Assembly: GCF_017309955.1 (NCBI RefSeq)
Contig: NZ_CP021247.1
Span: forward strand, 1,265,001-1,329,000
Source of the DNA: Novosphingobium sp. KA1
Lineage (GTDB): Bacteria; Pseudomonadota; Alphaproteobacteria; Sphingomonadales; Sphingomonadaceae
Length of the DNA stretch: 64,000 nucleotides
Direction of reading: 5' to 3'
Shown here: positions 35,397 through 43,056 of the stretch, in pieces
Numbering within the stretch: position 1 is the first letter of the stretch
Layout of the letters: each line of letters starts with the position of its first letter
Program-made: the position numbers and the translations under genes
Notes under the pieces: generated by a model
What the model saw: only the letters and a program-made list of their open reading frames with translations
What the model was told of the DNA's origin: nothing
Databases searched by the model: none

Positions 35397-36530
35397 TTGA
35401 AGTTCATCTCTGCCGGGACGCTGAAATCGCGTCTCCAGGCGGCCTTTCCCGAACGCGAGTTCATCATGCGCTCGCAGGGGCAGGTCCGCTTCATCCGTAT
35501 TTCGTCGCGCATGCAGAAAGTGGCTGCGGGCACTTGTGCCGCGCTGCTCGGCGCATGGTGCGTGTCGATGGGCGCGGTCGCCGTGTCGCAGTTCAGCGCG
35601 ACCAGCGACCATGCCCTGCTGCGCCTGCGCGAAGCCAAGGTTGCCACGGCCGAGAGCCGGGTGCAGCAGTACCGCGACAATCTCGACGGCACTGTGGATG
35701 ACCTTGCCCGCCGCCAGAAGTTCATCGAGACGGTGGTCGAAGCGCACATCGGCGAACTGCCCGATGACAAGCAGGCCGGCGAAACCGTGACCGACAGCGC
35801 CAGCGAAGCCGCCGCGACGGTAAAGAAGGTCAGCGCCGCCGTGCCCGAGGCCGGCAAGCTGGCCGGGGTGGAAGCCGAACAGCTGGCCTTTGTCGAACGC
35901 CTCACCCGCTATGCCGACCGCCGCGCCGCCAGCGCCGCGCAGACCATCCGCAAGCTCGGCCTCAATCCCAACGCCATGGCGAATGCCCGCGGCGGCGAAG
36001 GTGGTCCGCTCGAAAAGCTGACAACCGCTGCCGACGGTTCGATCGATCCGCGTTTCCAGCGCCTCGGCCAGAGCCTTGCGCGCATGGATTCGCTGGAGAA
36101 TGGCCTCGCCTCGATCCCGCAGGTCAGCCCCGCCCACGTCGCCTATGTCTCGTCGAGCTTCGGCTACCGTGCCGATCCCTTCACCGGAGGCGCCGCCTTC
36201 CACGCCGGGCTGGACTTCCCCGGCCCGATGGGCTCGCCGATCTATGCCGCCGCCAAGGGGCGCGTGACCTTTGTCGGTCAGCGCCAGGGTTACGGCAACT
36301 GCGTGGAGATCAGCCACGGCAACGGTCTGATGACCCGCTACGGCCATCTCTCCGGCTTCAACGTCCGCCCCGGCCAGCTCGTCGACGGCGGAACCCGCAT
36401 CGCCGCAATGGGCTCGACCGGCCGGTCAACCGGACCGCATCTCCACTTCGAGGTGCGCAACAACAACCGGCCCATGAACCCGCGCACATTCCTCGAGGCC
36501 GCCCATAATGTTCAGCAAGAAGCCCGATAA
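35397..36530 (+). CDS. M23-family peptidoglycan endopeptidase (bactofilin partner)
   Basis: A 377-residue inner-membrane-anchored peptidase. One N-terminal hydrophobic helix (about 42-65) is followed by a helical periplasmic stalk, then the LytM domain (about 255-370). The metal ligands are intact: FHAGLDF (HxxxD) and PHLHFEVR, so it should be active on cross-links. Overlap with the bactofilin gene by 23 bases matches the conserved bactofilin-LmdC pairing that localises wall growth. Start is TTG at 35397, chosen because it gives MKFISAGTL; an internal ATG at residue 24 is also possible. Confidence 0.9.
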   Translation: MKFISAGTLKSRLQAAFPEREFIMRSQGQVRFIRISSRMQKVAAGTCAALLGAWCVSMGAVAVSQFSATSDHALLRLREAKVATAESRVQQYRDNLDGTVDDLARRQKFIETVVEAHIGELPDDKQAGETVTDSASEAAATVKKVSAAVPEAGKLAGVEAEQLAFVERLTRYADRRAASAAQTIRKLGLNPNAMANARGGEGGPLEKLTTAADGSIDPRFQRLGQSLARMDSLENGLASIPQVSPAHVAYVSSSFGYRADPFTGGAAFHAGLDFPGPMGSPIYAAAKGRVTFVGQRQGYGNCVEISHGNGLMTRYGHLSGFNVRPGQLVDGGTRIAAMGSTGRSTGPHLHFEVRNNNRPMNPRTFLEAAHNVQQEAR

Positions 36531-36945
36531 CGCCATGGCCAAGACCTTTTCGACCACGACCGCCCGCACCGGCTCCAGCAGCTTTTCGGTGCTCGGCGCG
36601 GATACCGCCATCACCGGCAACATCGAAGCCACCGTCGACCTTCACGTCGAGGGCCGTGTCACCGGCGACATCGCCTGCAAGGCGCTCATCCAGGGTGACG
36701 CCAGCGAGATCGCCGGCGGCATCAGCGCCGAAAGCGTGCGCATCGCCGGTACGGTGCGCGGCACCATCACCGCCCGCGAGGTGGTGATCCTGCGCACGGC
36801 CCGCATCGAGGGCGACGTCGCCTACGACGCGCTCACCATCGAGCAGGGCGCCCGGCTCGAAGGCCGGCTCAACCCGAACGGCGGCCACACCCCGCCGGCC
36901 ATCCCGCAGATCACCGACAAGAGCGCGCTGGAACCGGCGGAGTAA
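36508..36945 (+). CDS. Bactofilin
   Basis: A 145-residue cytoskeletal protein that self-assembles into filaments through a right-handed beta-helix. The core runs from about residue 25 to 125, with repeats such as AITGNIEATVDLHVEGRV and RIAGTVRGTITAREVVI, flanked by short disordered tails typical of bactofilins. It overlaps the M23 peptidase gene, implying coupled translation and a joint role in local cell-wall growth or stalk/polar shape. Length is normal. Confidence 0.93.
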   Translation: MFSKKPDNAMAKTFSTTTARTGSSSFSVLGADTAITGNIEATVDLHVEGRVTGDIACKALIQGDASEIAGGISAESVRIAGTVRGTITAREVVILRTARIEGDVAYDALTIEQGARLEGRLNPNGGHTPPAIPQITDKSALEPAE

Positions 36946-36962
36946 TTCTTCCCGGCCTAGCG

Positions 36963-37051
36963 CAGGTGGAATCACCTGATGACTCCGAAAGCGCGTAAAA
37001 CCAAAATCTTGGAGTAGTTGATCCGATGCAATCGGATCGAAAACTGCTCCA
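36963..37051. repeat. Candidate dispersed intergenic palindromic element
   Basis: Starts with the hairpin CAGGTG-GAAT-CACCTG and, after an AT-rich stretch (GCGCGTAAAACCAAAATCTT), ends in a long hairpin: GGAGTAGTT then GATCCGAT-GCA-ATCGGATC then AACTGCTCC, all paired with only a few mismatches. It resembles intergenic repeats I recall in alphaproteobacterial genomes; copy number cannot be judged from this window. Confidence 0.5.
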
Positions 37052-37052
37052 G

Positions 37053-37112
37053 GCCGGACAAACAAAAAGCCCCGCGACGATCGCTCGTCGCGGGGCTTTT
37101 TGTTTGTCCGGC
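37053..37112. terminator. Very strong bidirectional terminator
   Basis: A perfect 28-base-pair stem (37053-37080 with 37085-37112) around the loop TCGC, with A-rich and T-rich arms, between bactofilin and the converging trcR gene. Confidence 0.95.
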
Positions 37113-37144
37113 GGCCCGATGGCCTTGCGGATGGCGGGGCGAGG

Positions 37145-37852
37145 TTACTCGCCCTGCTCTTCCGCGGCTTCGGCAGCGCGCTTGGCCTGGAGCCAGGCGG
37201 CCACTTCGGCTTCCTGCGCGGCTTCCGAAGCGGCGCGCGAGGCGGCGTCACGCTCGGCGCGCAGTTCCTCGATCAGCGCTTCGCGGTCGTCGGTCAGACG
37301 CTCGTCGTTGCGGCCATCGTCCTCGATACCGGCCTTCTTGGCGGCCTTGAACACGATGAAGTCGAGCTCGCGCTGCGAGCACAGGCCCAGCGTGACCGGA
37401 TCCTTCGGCGTGATGTTGGCGATGTTCCAGTGCGAACGGTCGCGGATCGCGGCGATGGTGTTGCGGGTCGTGCCGATCAGCTTGCCGATCTGCGCGTCCG
37501 ACACCTCGGGGTGGTTGCGCAGGATCCAGGCGATGCCGTCCGGCTTGTCCTGGCGCTTCGACACCGGCGTATAGCGCGGGCCCTTGGTACGATTGGACGT
37601 GACCGGGATCTTGTGCATGCGGAGCTTGTACTCCGGGTTTGCCTGACCCTTCTCGATCTCTTCCATGGTCAGTTCGCCCGAACGCACGGGATCGCGTCCG
37701 GTATACTTGCTGGATGCCAGATCGTCGGCCATCGCCTGCACTTCGAGCATGTGCAGGCCGCAGAACTCGGCGATCTGCTCAAAGGTCAACGCGGTGCTGT
37801 CGACCAGCCAAGAGGCGGTCGCGTGCGGCATCAGCGGAGTGGGCTGGCTCAT
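37145..37852 (-). CDS. trcR: Cell-cycle transcriptional regulator TrcR (DUF1013)
   Basis: A 235-residue DUF1013 protein. The N-terminus ATASWLVDSTALTFEQIAEFC begins a helix-turn-helix-like region, followed by VQAMADDLASSKY, and a second putative HTH QIGKLIGTTRNTIAAIRDRSHW. The C-terminal 40 residues are a Glu/Ala-rich helix. The family is widely conserved in alphaproteobacteria and annotated as a cell-cycle regulator; direct evidence is limited. Located between bactofilin and a quinone oxidoreductase gene. Confidence 0.85.
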   Translation of the reverse strand: MSQPTPLMPHATASWLVDSTALTFEQIAEFCGLHMLEVQAMADDLASSKYTGRDPVRSGELTMEEIEKGQANPEYKLRMHKIPVTSNRTKGPRYTPVSKRQDKPDGIAWILRNHPEVSDAQIGKLIGTTRNTIAAIRDRSHWNIANITPKDPVTLGLCSQRELDFIVFKAAKKAGIEDDGRNDERLTDDREALIEELRAERDAASRAASEAAQEAEVAAWLQAKRAAEAAEEQGE

Positions 37853-38091
37853 GTCTCTATCTCCGGCGGAAACAATAAGGGCCGCCCCTTTGCGGAGCGG
37901 CCGTACGGGCCCGATTTAGGGAAACTTTGCGCTTTGGGCAAGCAAAAGGCTCGGTTTCATCCCTTCGATCGCGCGCGAATTTGAAACGACTTGGCAAAAG
38001 CGGGCCACAATCACCGGAAGACTTGCCGGCTTGCGTAATGAAAATGCGCCGCCGCGCATTTTCCGCGCAAGACCGGCCCGCCCTGCAGCGA

Positions 38092-39069
38092 TCAGATCTC
38101 CAGCACGATCTTGCCGACGTGATCGCCTGCTTCCATGCGCGCATGGGCGGCGGCCGCCTCTCCGAGCGCAAAGCGCGCGTCCATCACCGGCCGCAGTTCG
38201 CCTTCCTCGACCAGCGGCCAGGCATTGGCGAGGATCTCCTGCGCCAGCAGGCCCTTGAACGCGTCGGAGCGGGCCCTCAGGGTCGATCCGGTCAGGGTGT
38301 AGCGGCGGGTCATCACCACCGCCATGTTGATCTCGGCCTTTGCGCCGCCCTGCACGGCGATGGTCACGTGCCGGCCATCGGGGGCAAGGCACTTGAGATT
38401 GCGCGCCACATAGTCGCCGCCGACCATGTCGAGCACGATGTCGACGCCGCGGCCGCCGGTGATCCGCGCCACTTCCTCGACAAAGTTGCAGGCCTTGTAG
38501 TCGATCGCATGGGCCGCGCCGATCTCGAGCGCCCGCGCGCACTTCTCGGCCGAGCCGCAGGTGACGATCACGGTGAGCCCGAAATACTTGCCAAGCATCG
38601 CCGCCATCGTGCCGATGCCGCTGGTGCCGCCATGGACCAGCAGCGTCTCGCCATCGCGGGCATAACCGCGCTCGAACACGTTGTGCCACACGGTGAACAG
38701 GGTCTCGGGCAGCGCCGCCGCTTCGTCGAGCCCCAGGCCCTCGGGCACCGGCAGGCAGTGCGCCGCCTTGGCAAGGCAATATTCGGCATAGCCGCCGCCG
38801 CTGACCAGTGCGCAGACCGCCTGACCCGGGAGAAACTCGGTCACCCCCTCGCCCAGCACGGCGATACGCCCGGAAATCTCCAGGCCCGGGATCGGCGAGG
38901 CGCCCGGCGGCGGCGGGTACTTGCCCTGGCGCTGCACGACGTCGGGACGATTGACCCCGGCGAAGGCGACCTTGACCAGCACTTCGCCCGGCCCCGGCTG
39001 GGGAACCGGGACGGTCACGGGCCTGAGCACATCGGGACCGCCGGGCGCATCGAAGCCGACCGCGGTCAT
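38092..39069 (-). CDS. NAD(P)H-quinone oxidoreductase (MDR family, PIG3-like)
   Basis: A 325-residue zinc-free medium-chain reductase. It begins MTAVGFDAPGGPDVL, has PGEVLVKVAFAGVNRPDVVQR, the cofactor loop HGGTSGIGTMAAML and GGRGVDIVLDMVGGDY. The start at 39069 follows family alignment; ATG 39099 would add ten residues and cover the TTAAC repeats. It probably reduces quinones in stress defence. Divergent from the DUF1192 gene. Confidence 0.9.
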   Translation of the reverse strand: MTAVGFDAPGGPDVLRPVTVPVPQPGPGEVLVKVAFAGVNRPDVVQRQGKYPPPPGASPIPGLEISGRIAVLGEGVTEFLPGQAVCALVSGGGYAEYCLAKAAHCLPVPEGLGLDEAAALPETLFTVWHNVFERGYARDGETLLVHGGTSGIGTMAAMLGKYFGLTVIVTCGSAEKCARALEIGAAHAIDYKACNFVEEVARITGGRGVDIVLDMVGGDYVARNLKCLAPDGRHVTIAVQGGAKAEINMAVVMTRRYTLTGSTLRARSDAFKGLLAQEILANAWPLVEEGELRPVMDARFALGEAAAAHARMEAGDHVGKIVLEI

Positions 39070-39073
39070 CTGC

Positions 39074-39089
39074 TTAACTACGTTAACTA
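39074..39089. promoter_or_regulatory. Paired TTAACTA repeats between divergent genes
   Basis: TTAACTA occurs at 39074-39080 and 39083-39089, and TTAAC-TAC-GTTAA forms a perfect palindrome within it. This AT-rich patch near the quinone-reductase start could be an operator or promoter. It is not a CtrA box, since the spacing is five rather than seven bases. Confidence 0.35.
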
Positions 39090-39182
39090 ACATATCCATC
39101 CTGATGCCACAGACGGCCTATACAAGGGAACATACTTTGAGGCCATTGACAGCGCGCAATGACAGTCCGATGCTGCGACGCA

Positions 39183-39401
39183 ATGGACGATGATGATCGA
39201 CCGCGGCGGCGGTCGCCCGAGGGTTCCCTCGGAGCCGCCAGCCTTCTCGCCAGCGAAAGCCTGGAGCGCTTTTCTCTGGATGAACTTGGCGCACGCGTCG
39301 CACTCCTTGAAGCTGAAATCGAGCGAATCCGCGCCCATCACCGCGCGGCCCAGGCCCACCGGCTCGCCGCCGACGCCCTGTTCCGGCCAAAAACCTCATG
39401 A
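39183..39401 (+). CDS. DUF1192 small protein
   Basis: A 72-residue protein of the DUF1192 family, with the signature LERFSLDELGARVALLEAEI and a helical C-terminus. Function unknown. Found beside quinone-reductase or trcR-like genes in many alphaproteobacteria, as here. ATG at 39183 chosen; an earlier start at 39159 adds eight residues. Confidence 0.8.
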   Translation: MDDDDRPRRRSPEGSLGAASLLASESLERFSLDELGARVALLEAEIERIRAHHRAAQAHRLAADALFRPKTS

Positions 39402-39614
39402 TCGGCGGGGGGACAGGATCCAGTTTGAATCCAGACCCTCGCAACCGTCCTGAGTGTGCCTATATGGAACACGAAACCCGCTTGGCCGCATATTTTCTTT
39501 CCGCCCCTCCCTTCCCTCCAGCGCCGCCGCTCCAAGCTCTCCCGCCCCGAACGCCCCGGACACCCTGACAAGGTCCCAAAAAGGGCGTTTCCCTCCCACA
39601 AGGAAGTTTCCTAG

Positions 39615-41984
39615 ATGCCCAGCTTCGCGCAAAGCCTAGAAAAGACCCTTCACGCCGCGCTCTCGCACGCATCGGAGCGCAGCCACGAGTACGCCACGCT
39701 CGAGCACCTGCTGCTCGCCCTGATCGACGATCCGGACGCGGCACAGGTCATGCAGGCATGCGGCGTGGATCTCGGCGACCTTGGCGACGTCGTGCGCCAG
39801 TATCTCGATCAGGAATACCAGTCGCTGAAGACCGAGGAAAAGGGCGACCCTGCCCCCACCGCCGGTTTCCAGCGGGTGATCCAGCGTGCGATCCTGCACG
39901 TCCAGTCCTCGGGCAAGGACACCGTCACCGGCGCCAACGTGCTGGTCGCGCTGTTCTCCGAGCGCGATTCCTATGCCGTCTATTTCCTGCAGCAGCAGGA
40001 CATGAGCCGCCTCGACGCCGTCAGCTACATCAGCCACGGCATCGGCAAGGGCGGCAAGCGTGTCGAGGAACGGTCGCCCAAGGGGGCCGAGGACCAGGCC
40101 CCGACGCCCGAAGAGAAGACCGAGACCAAGAGCGCCAGCAAGAAGGATTCGGCGCTTGACCAGTTCACCGTCAATCTCAACGAGAAGGCGCTGCTGGGCA
40201 AGGTCGACCCGCTGATCGGCCGTGGCCCCGAAGTGGACCGCACGATCCAGATCCTCTGCCGCCGTTCGAAGAACAACCCGCTCTACGTGGGCGATCCCGG
40301 CGTCGGCAAGACCGCCATCGCCGAGGGTCTCGCGCGCAAGATCGTCGAGGGCGAAGTGCCCGAGGTGCTCAACGAGGCGGTGATCTACTCGCTCGACATG
40401 GGCTCGCTGCTGGCGGGCACACGCTATCGCGGCGACTTCGAGGAACGGTTGAAGCAGGTCGTCTCCGAACTCGAGAAGATGCCGCACGCGATCCTGTTCA
40501 TCGACGAGATCCACACGGTGATCGGTGCCGGCGCCACCAGCGGCGGCGCGATGGATGCCTCGAACCTGCTCAAGCCCGCACTGTCGGGCGGCACCATCCG
40601 CTGCATCGGTTCGACCACCTACAAGGAGTTCCGCAACCACTTCGAGAAGGACCGCGCGCTGCTGCGCCGGTTCCAGAAGATCGACGTCAACGAACCCACC
40701 GTGGAAGATACCATCAAGATCCTGCGGGGCCTGCGCTCGGCCTTCGAGGAACACCACAAGGTCAAGTACACGCCGGACGCGATCAAGACCGCGGTCGAGC
40801 TTTCGGCGCGCTACATCAATGACCGCAAGCTGCCCGACAAGGCGATCGACGTGATCGACGAAGTGGGCGCGATGCAGATGCTGGTGCCCCCCAGCCGCCG
40901 CAAGAAGACGATCACCGCCCGCGAGATCGAGCAGGTGATCGCGACGATGGCGCGCATACCGCCCAAGTCGGTCAGCTCGGACGACAAGAAGGCGCTCGAG
41001 AATCTCGAACGCGACCTCAAGCGCGTGGTCTTCGGCCAGGACAAGGCCATCGAGGTGCTTTCCACCGCGATGAAGCTGAGCCGTGCCGGCCTGCGCGATC
41101 CGGACAAGCCGATCGGTTCGTTCCTGTTCTCCGGCCCCACCGGCGTCGGCAAGACCGAAGTCGCCAAGCAGCTGGCCCAGATCATGGGCATCCCGATGCA
41201 GCGCTTCGACATGTCCGAATACATGGAGCGCCATTCGGTCAGCCGCCTGATCGGTGCCCCTCCGGGCTATGTCGGCTTCGACCAGGGCGGGTTGCTCACC
41301 GATGCGGTGGACCAGCAGCCGCACTGCGTGCTCCTGCTCGACGAGATCGAGAAGGCGCACCCGGACCTGTTCAACATCCTCCTGCAGGTGATGGACAACG
41401 GCAAGCTGACCGATCACCACGGCAAGACCGTGGACTTCCGCAACGTGGTGCTGATCATGACCACCAATGCGGGCGCCTCGGACATGGCCCGCCAGGGCAT
41501 CGGCTTTGGCGACGTCTCCAAGCAGGATGCCGGCGACGAGGCGGTGAAGCAGCTCTTCACGCCGGAGTTCCGCAACCGTCTCGATGCCATCGTGCCCTTC
41601 GCCTACCTCGCCAAGGAAACGATCAGCCGGGTGGTGGACAAGTTCATCCTCCAGCTGGAACTGCAGCTGGCCGACCAGAACGTCCACATCCAGTTCGACT
41701 CCGACGCCCGCGAATGGCTGGGCCATCGCGGCTACGACAAGCTCTATGGGGCGCGGCCGATGGCCCGTGTCATCCAGGAGAAGGTCAAGCAGCCGCTGGC
41801 GGAAGAACTGCTGTTCGGCAAGCTGGCACAGGGCGGCGAAGTCCATGTCTCGGTCAAGGAGGACGCGCTCAGCTTCGAACTGACGCCCGCCGCGCCGAAG
41901 GTGGTCAAGGCCAAGAAGAAGGCCCCCGCGAAGAAGACGGCCAAGAAACCCGGTACCCATCCGGAAGCCAATGCCGACGACTGA
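39615..41984 (+). CDS. clpA: ATP-dependent Clp protease ATP-binding subunit
   Basis: A 789-residue AAA+ unfoldase that feeds substrates to ClpP. N-domain MPSFAQSLEKTLHAAL and EHLLLALIDDP, two ATPase modules with GDPGVGKT (226-233) and GPTGVGKT (507-514), and the ClpP-binding IGFG loop. It ends in an extra Lys/Ala-rich tail (about 758-789, KVVKAKKKAPAKKTAKK). clpS, the usual upstream adaptor gene, is not next to it. AAGGAA lies 12 bases before the ATG. Confidence 0.95.
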   Translation: MPSFAQSLEKTLHAALSHASERSHEYATLEHLLLALIDDPDAAQVMQACGVDLGDLGDVVRQYLDQEYQSLKTEEKGDPAPTAGFQRVIQRAILHVQSSGKDTVTGANVLVALFSERDSYAVYFLQQQDMSRLDAVSYISHGIGKGGKRVEERSPKGAEDQAPTPEEKTETKSASKKDSALDQFTVNLNEKALLGKVDPLIGRGPEVDRTIQILCRRSKNNPLYVGDPGVGKTAIAEGLARKIVEGEVPEVLNEAVIYSLDMGSLLAGTRYRGDFEERLKQVVSELEKMPHAILFIDEIHTVIGAGATSGGAMDASNLLKPALSGGTIRCIGSTTYKEFRNHFEKDRALLRRFQKIDVNEPTVEDTIKILRGLRSAFEEHHKVKYTPDAIKTAVELSARYINDRKLPDKAIDVIDEVGAMQMLVPPSRRKKTITAREIEQVIATMARIPPKSVSSDDKKALENLERDLKRVVFGQDKAIEVLSTAMKLSRAGLRDPDKPIGSFLFSGPTGVGKTEVAKQLAQIMGIPMQRFDMSEYMERHSVSRLIGAPPGYVGFDQGGLLTDAVDQQPHCVLLLDEIEKAHPDLFNILLQVMDNGKLTDHHGKTVDFRNVVLIMTTNAGASDMARQGIGFGDVSKQDAGDEAVKQLFTPEFRNRLDAIVPFAYLAKETISRVVDKFILQLELQLADQNVHIQFDSDAREWLGHRGYDKLYGARPMARVIQEKVKQPLAEELLFGKLAQGGEVHVSVKEDALSFELTPAAPKVVKAKKKAPAKKTAKKPGTHPEANADD

Positions 41985-42008
41985 TCGGGCCTGATCCGAC
42001 CCAAGAAG

Positions 42009-42044
42009 AAATGGGGTGGGAACCACGCGGTTTCCGCCCCATTT
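42009..42044 (+). terminator. Terminator after clpA
   Basis: AAATGGGG (42009-42016) pairs with CCCCATTT (42037-42044), with a further interior stem, followed by T-rich sequence. It ends just before the exonuclease start. Confidence 0.7.
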
Positions 42045-42051
42045 TCCTTTC

Positions 42052-43056
42052 ATGGCCCGCGATTTTGCCTGGATCAGACCCGAACCCCACGGCATCCATG
42101 TCGTCCCCGCCGACTGCTGGATCGATCCTTCGCATCCGGTCGCCCGCGCCTTGGTGACTCATGGTCATTCCGATCACGCGCGCGGTGGGCACGGCGAGAC
42201 GGTGGCCACGCGCGAGACGCTGGCGATCATGGAACTGCGCTACGCCACCCGCGAAGGCGCGGTGCCGGTGGCTTACGGCGAAACCCTGCGCCTGGCCGGA
42301 GGCGTTTGCGCCACCTTCATTCCGGCCGGGCACGTGCTGGGATCGGCGCAGATCCTGCTCGAACATGCGGGCGAGCGCGTCGTGGTCACCGGCGATTTCA
42401 AGCGGCGTCCCGATCCGACCTGCCTGCCCTTCGAAGTTGTCTCTTGCGACGTGCTGGTGACCGAGGCGACTTTCGCGCTCCCCGTGTTCCGCCACCCGCC
42501 GGTCGAGCACGAGATCGCCAAGCTTCTTTCCGCGCTTTGCGCCAATCCCGAACGCTGCGTTCTGGTCGGTGCCTATGCACTCGGCAAGGCGCAGCGCCTG
42601 ATCGCCGAATTGCGCCGGGCCGGGCATCTGGAGCCGATCTATCTGCACGGCGCAATGGAGGCGATGTGCCGGCTCTACGAACGTTTCGGCGTCGATCTCG
42701 GCGACGTGCGACGCGTGAGTGACGTCAAGACGCCGGATCTGGCGGGCAGAATCGTGCTCGCCCCGCCCTCTGCGCTCAATGACCGCTGGAGCCGCCGCCT
42801 GCCCGATCCGATCACCGCCATGGCCTCCGGCTGGATGCGCGTGCGCCAGCGGGCACGACAGCGGATGGTGGAACTGCCGCTGGTCATCTCCGACCACGCC
42901 GATTGGGACGAACTCACGCAGACCGTGACCGAGGTGAATCCCGGCGAGACCTGGATCACCCACGGGCGCGAGGATGCGATGCTGCGCTGGTGCGAACTGA
43001 ACCAGCGCCGTGCGCGGGCGCTCGCCCTTGTCGGCTATGAAGACGAGGACGATTGA
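42052..43056 (+). CDS. Ligase-associated DNA exonuclease (Lexo, metallo-beta-lactamase fold)
   Basis: A 334-residue nuclease of the group encoded beside ATP-dependent DNA ligases. The metal-binding motif is VTHGHSDHARGG, followed by FIPAGHVLGSAQILLEH and VVVTGDFKRRPDPTC, with the C-terminal SDHADWDEL. The ATG at 42052 starts the family N-terminus; GTG 42016 lies inside the terminator. The next gene begins directly after the stop. Confidence 0.9.
   Translation: MARDFAWIRPEPHGIHVVPADCWIDPSHPVARALVTHGHSDHARGGHGETVATRETLAIMELRYATREGAVPVAYGETLRLAGGVCATFIPAGHVLGSAQILLEHAGERVVVTGDFKRRPDPTCLPFEVVSCDVLVTEATFALPVFRHPPVEHEIAKLLSALCANPERCVLVGAYALGKAQRLIAELRRAGHLEPIYLHGAMEAMCRLYERFGVDLGDVRRVSDVKTPDLAGRIVLAPPSALNDRWSRRLPDPITAMASGWMRVRQRARQRMVELPLVISDHADWDELTQTVTEVNPGETWITHGREDAMLRWCELNQRRARALALVGYEDEDD

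Noticed and set aside
39074..39089. CtrA binding site (TTAA-N7-TTAA)
   Set aside because: The two TTAA elements are separated by five, not seven, bases.
39402..39614. Sigma-32 heat-shock promoter for clpA
   Set aside because: No convincing CTTGAA and CCCCAT pair with the right spacing was seen.
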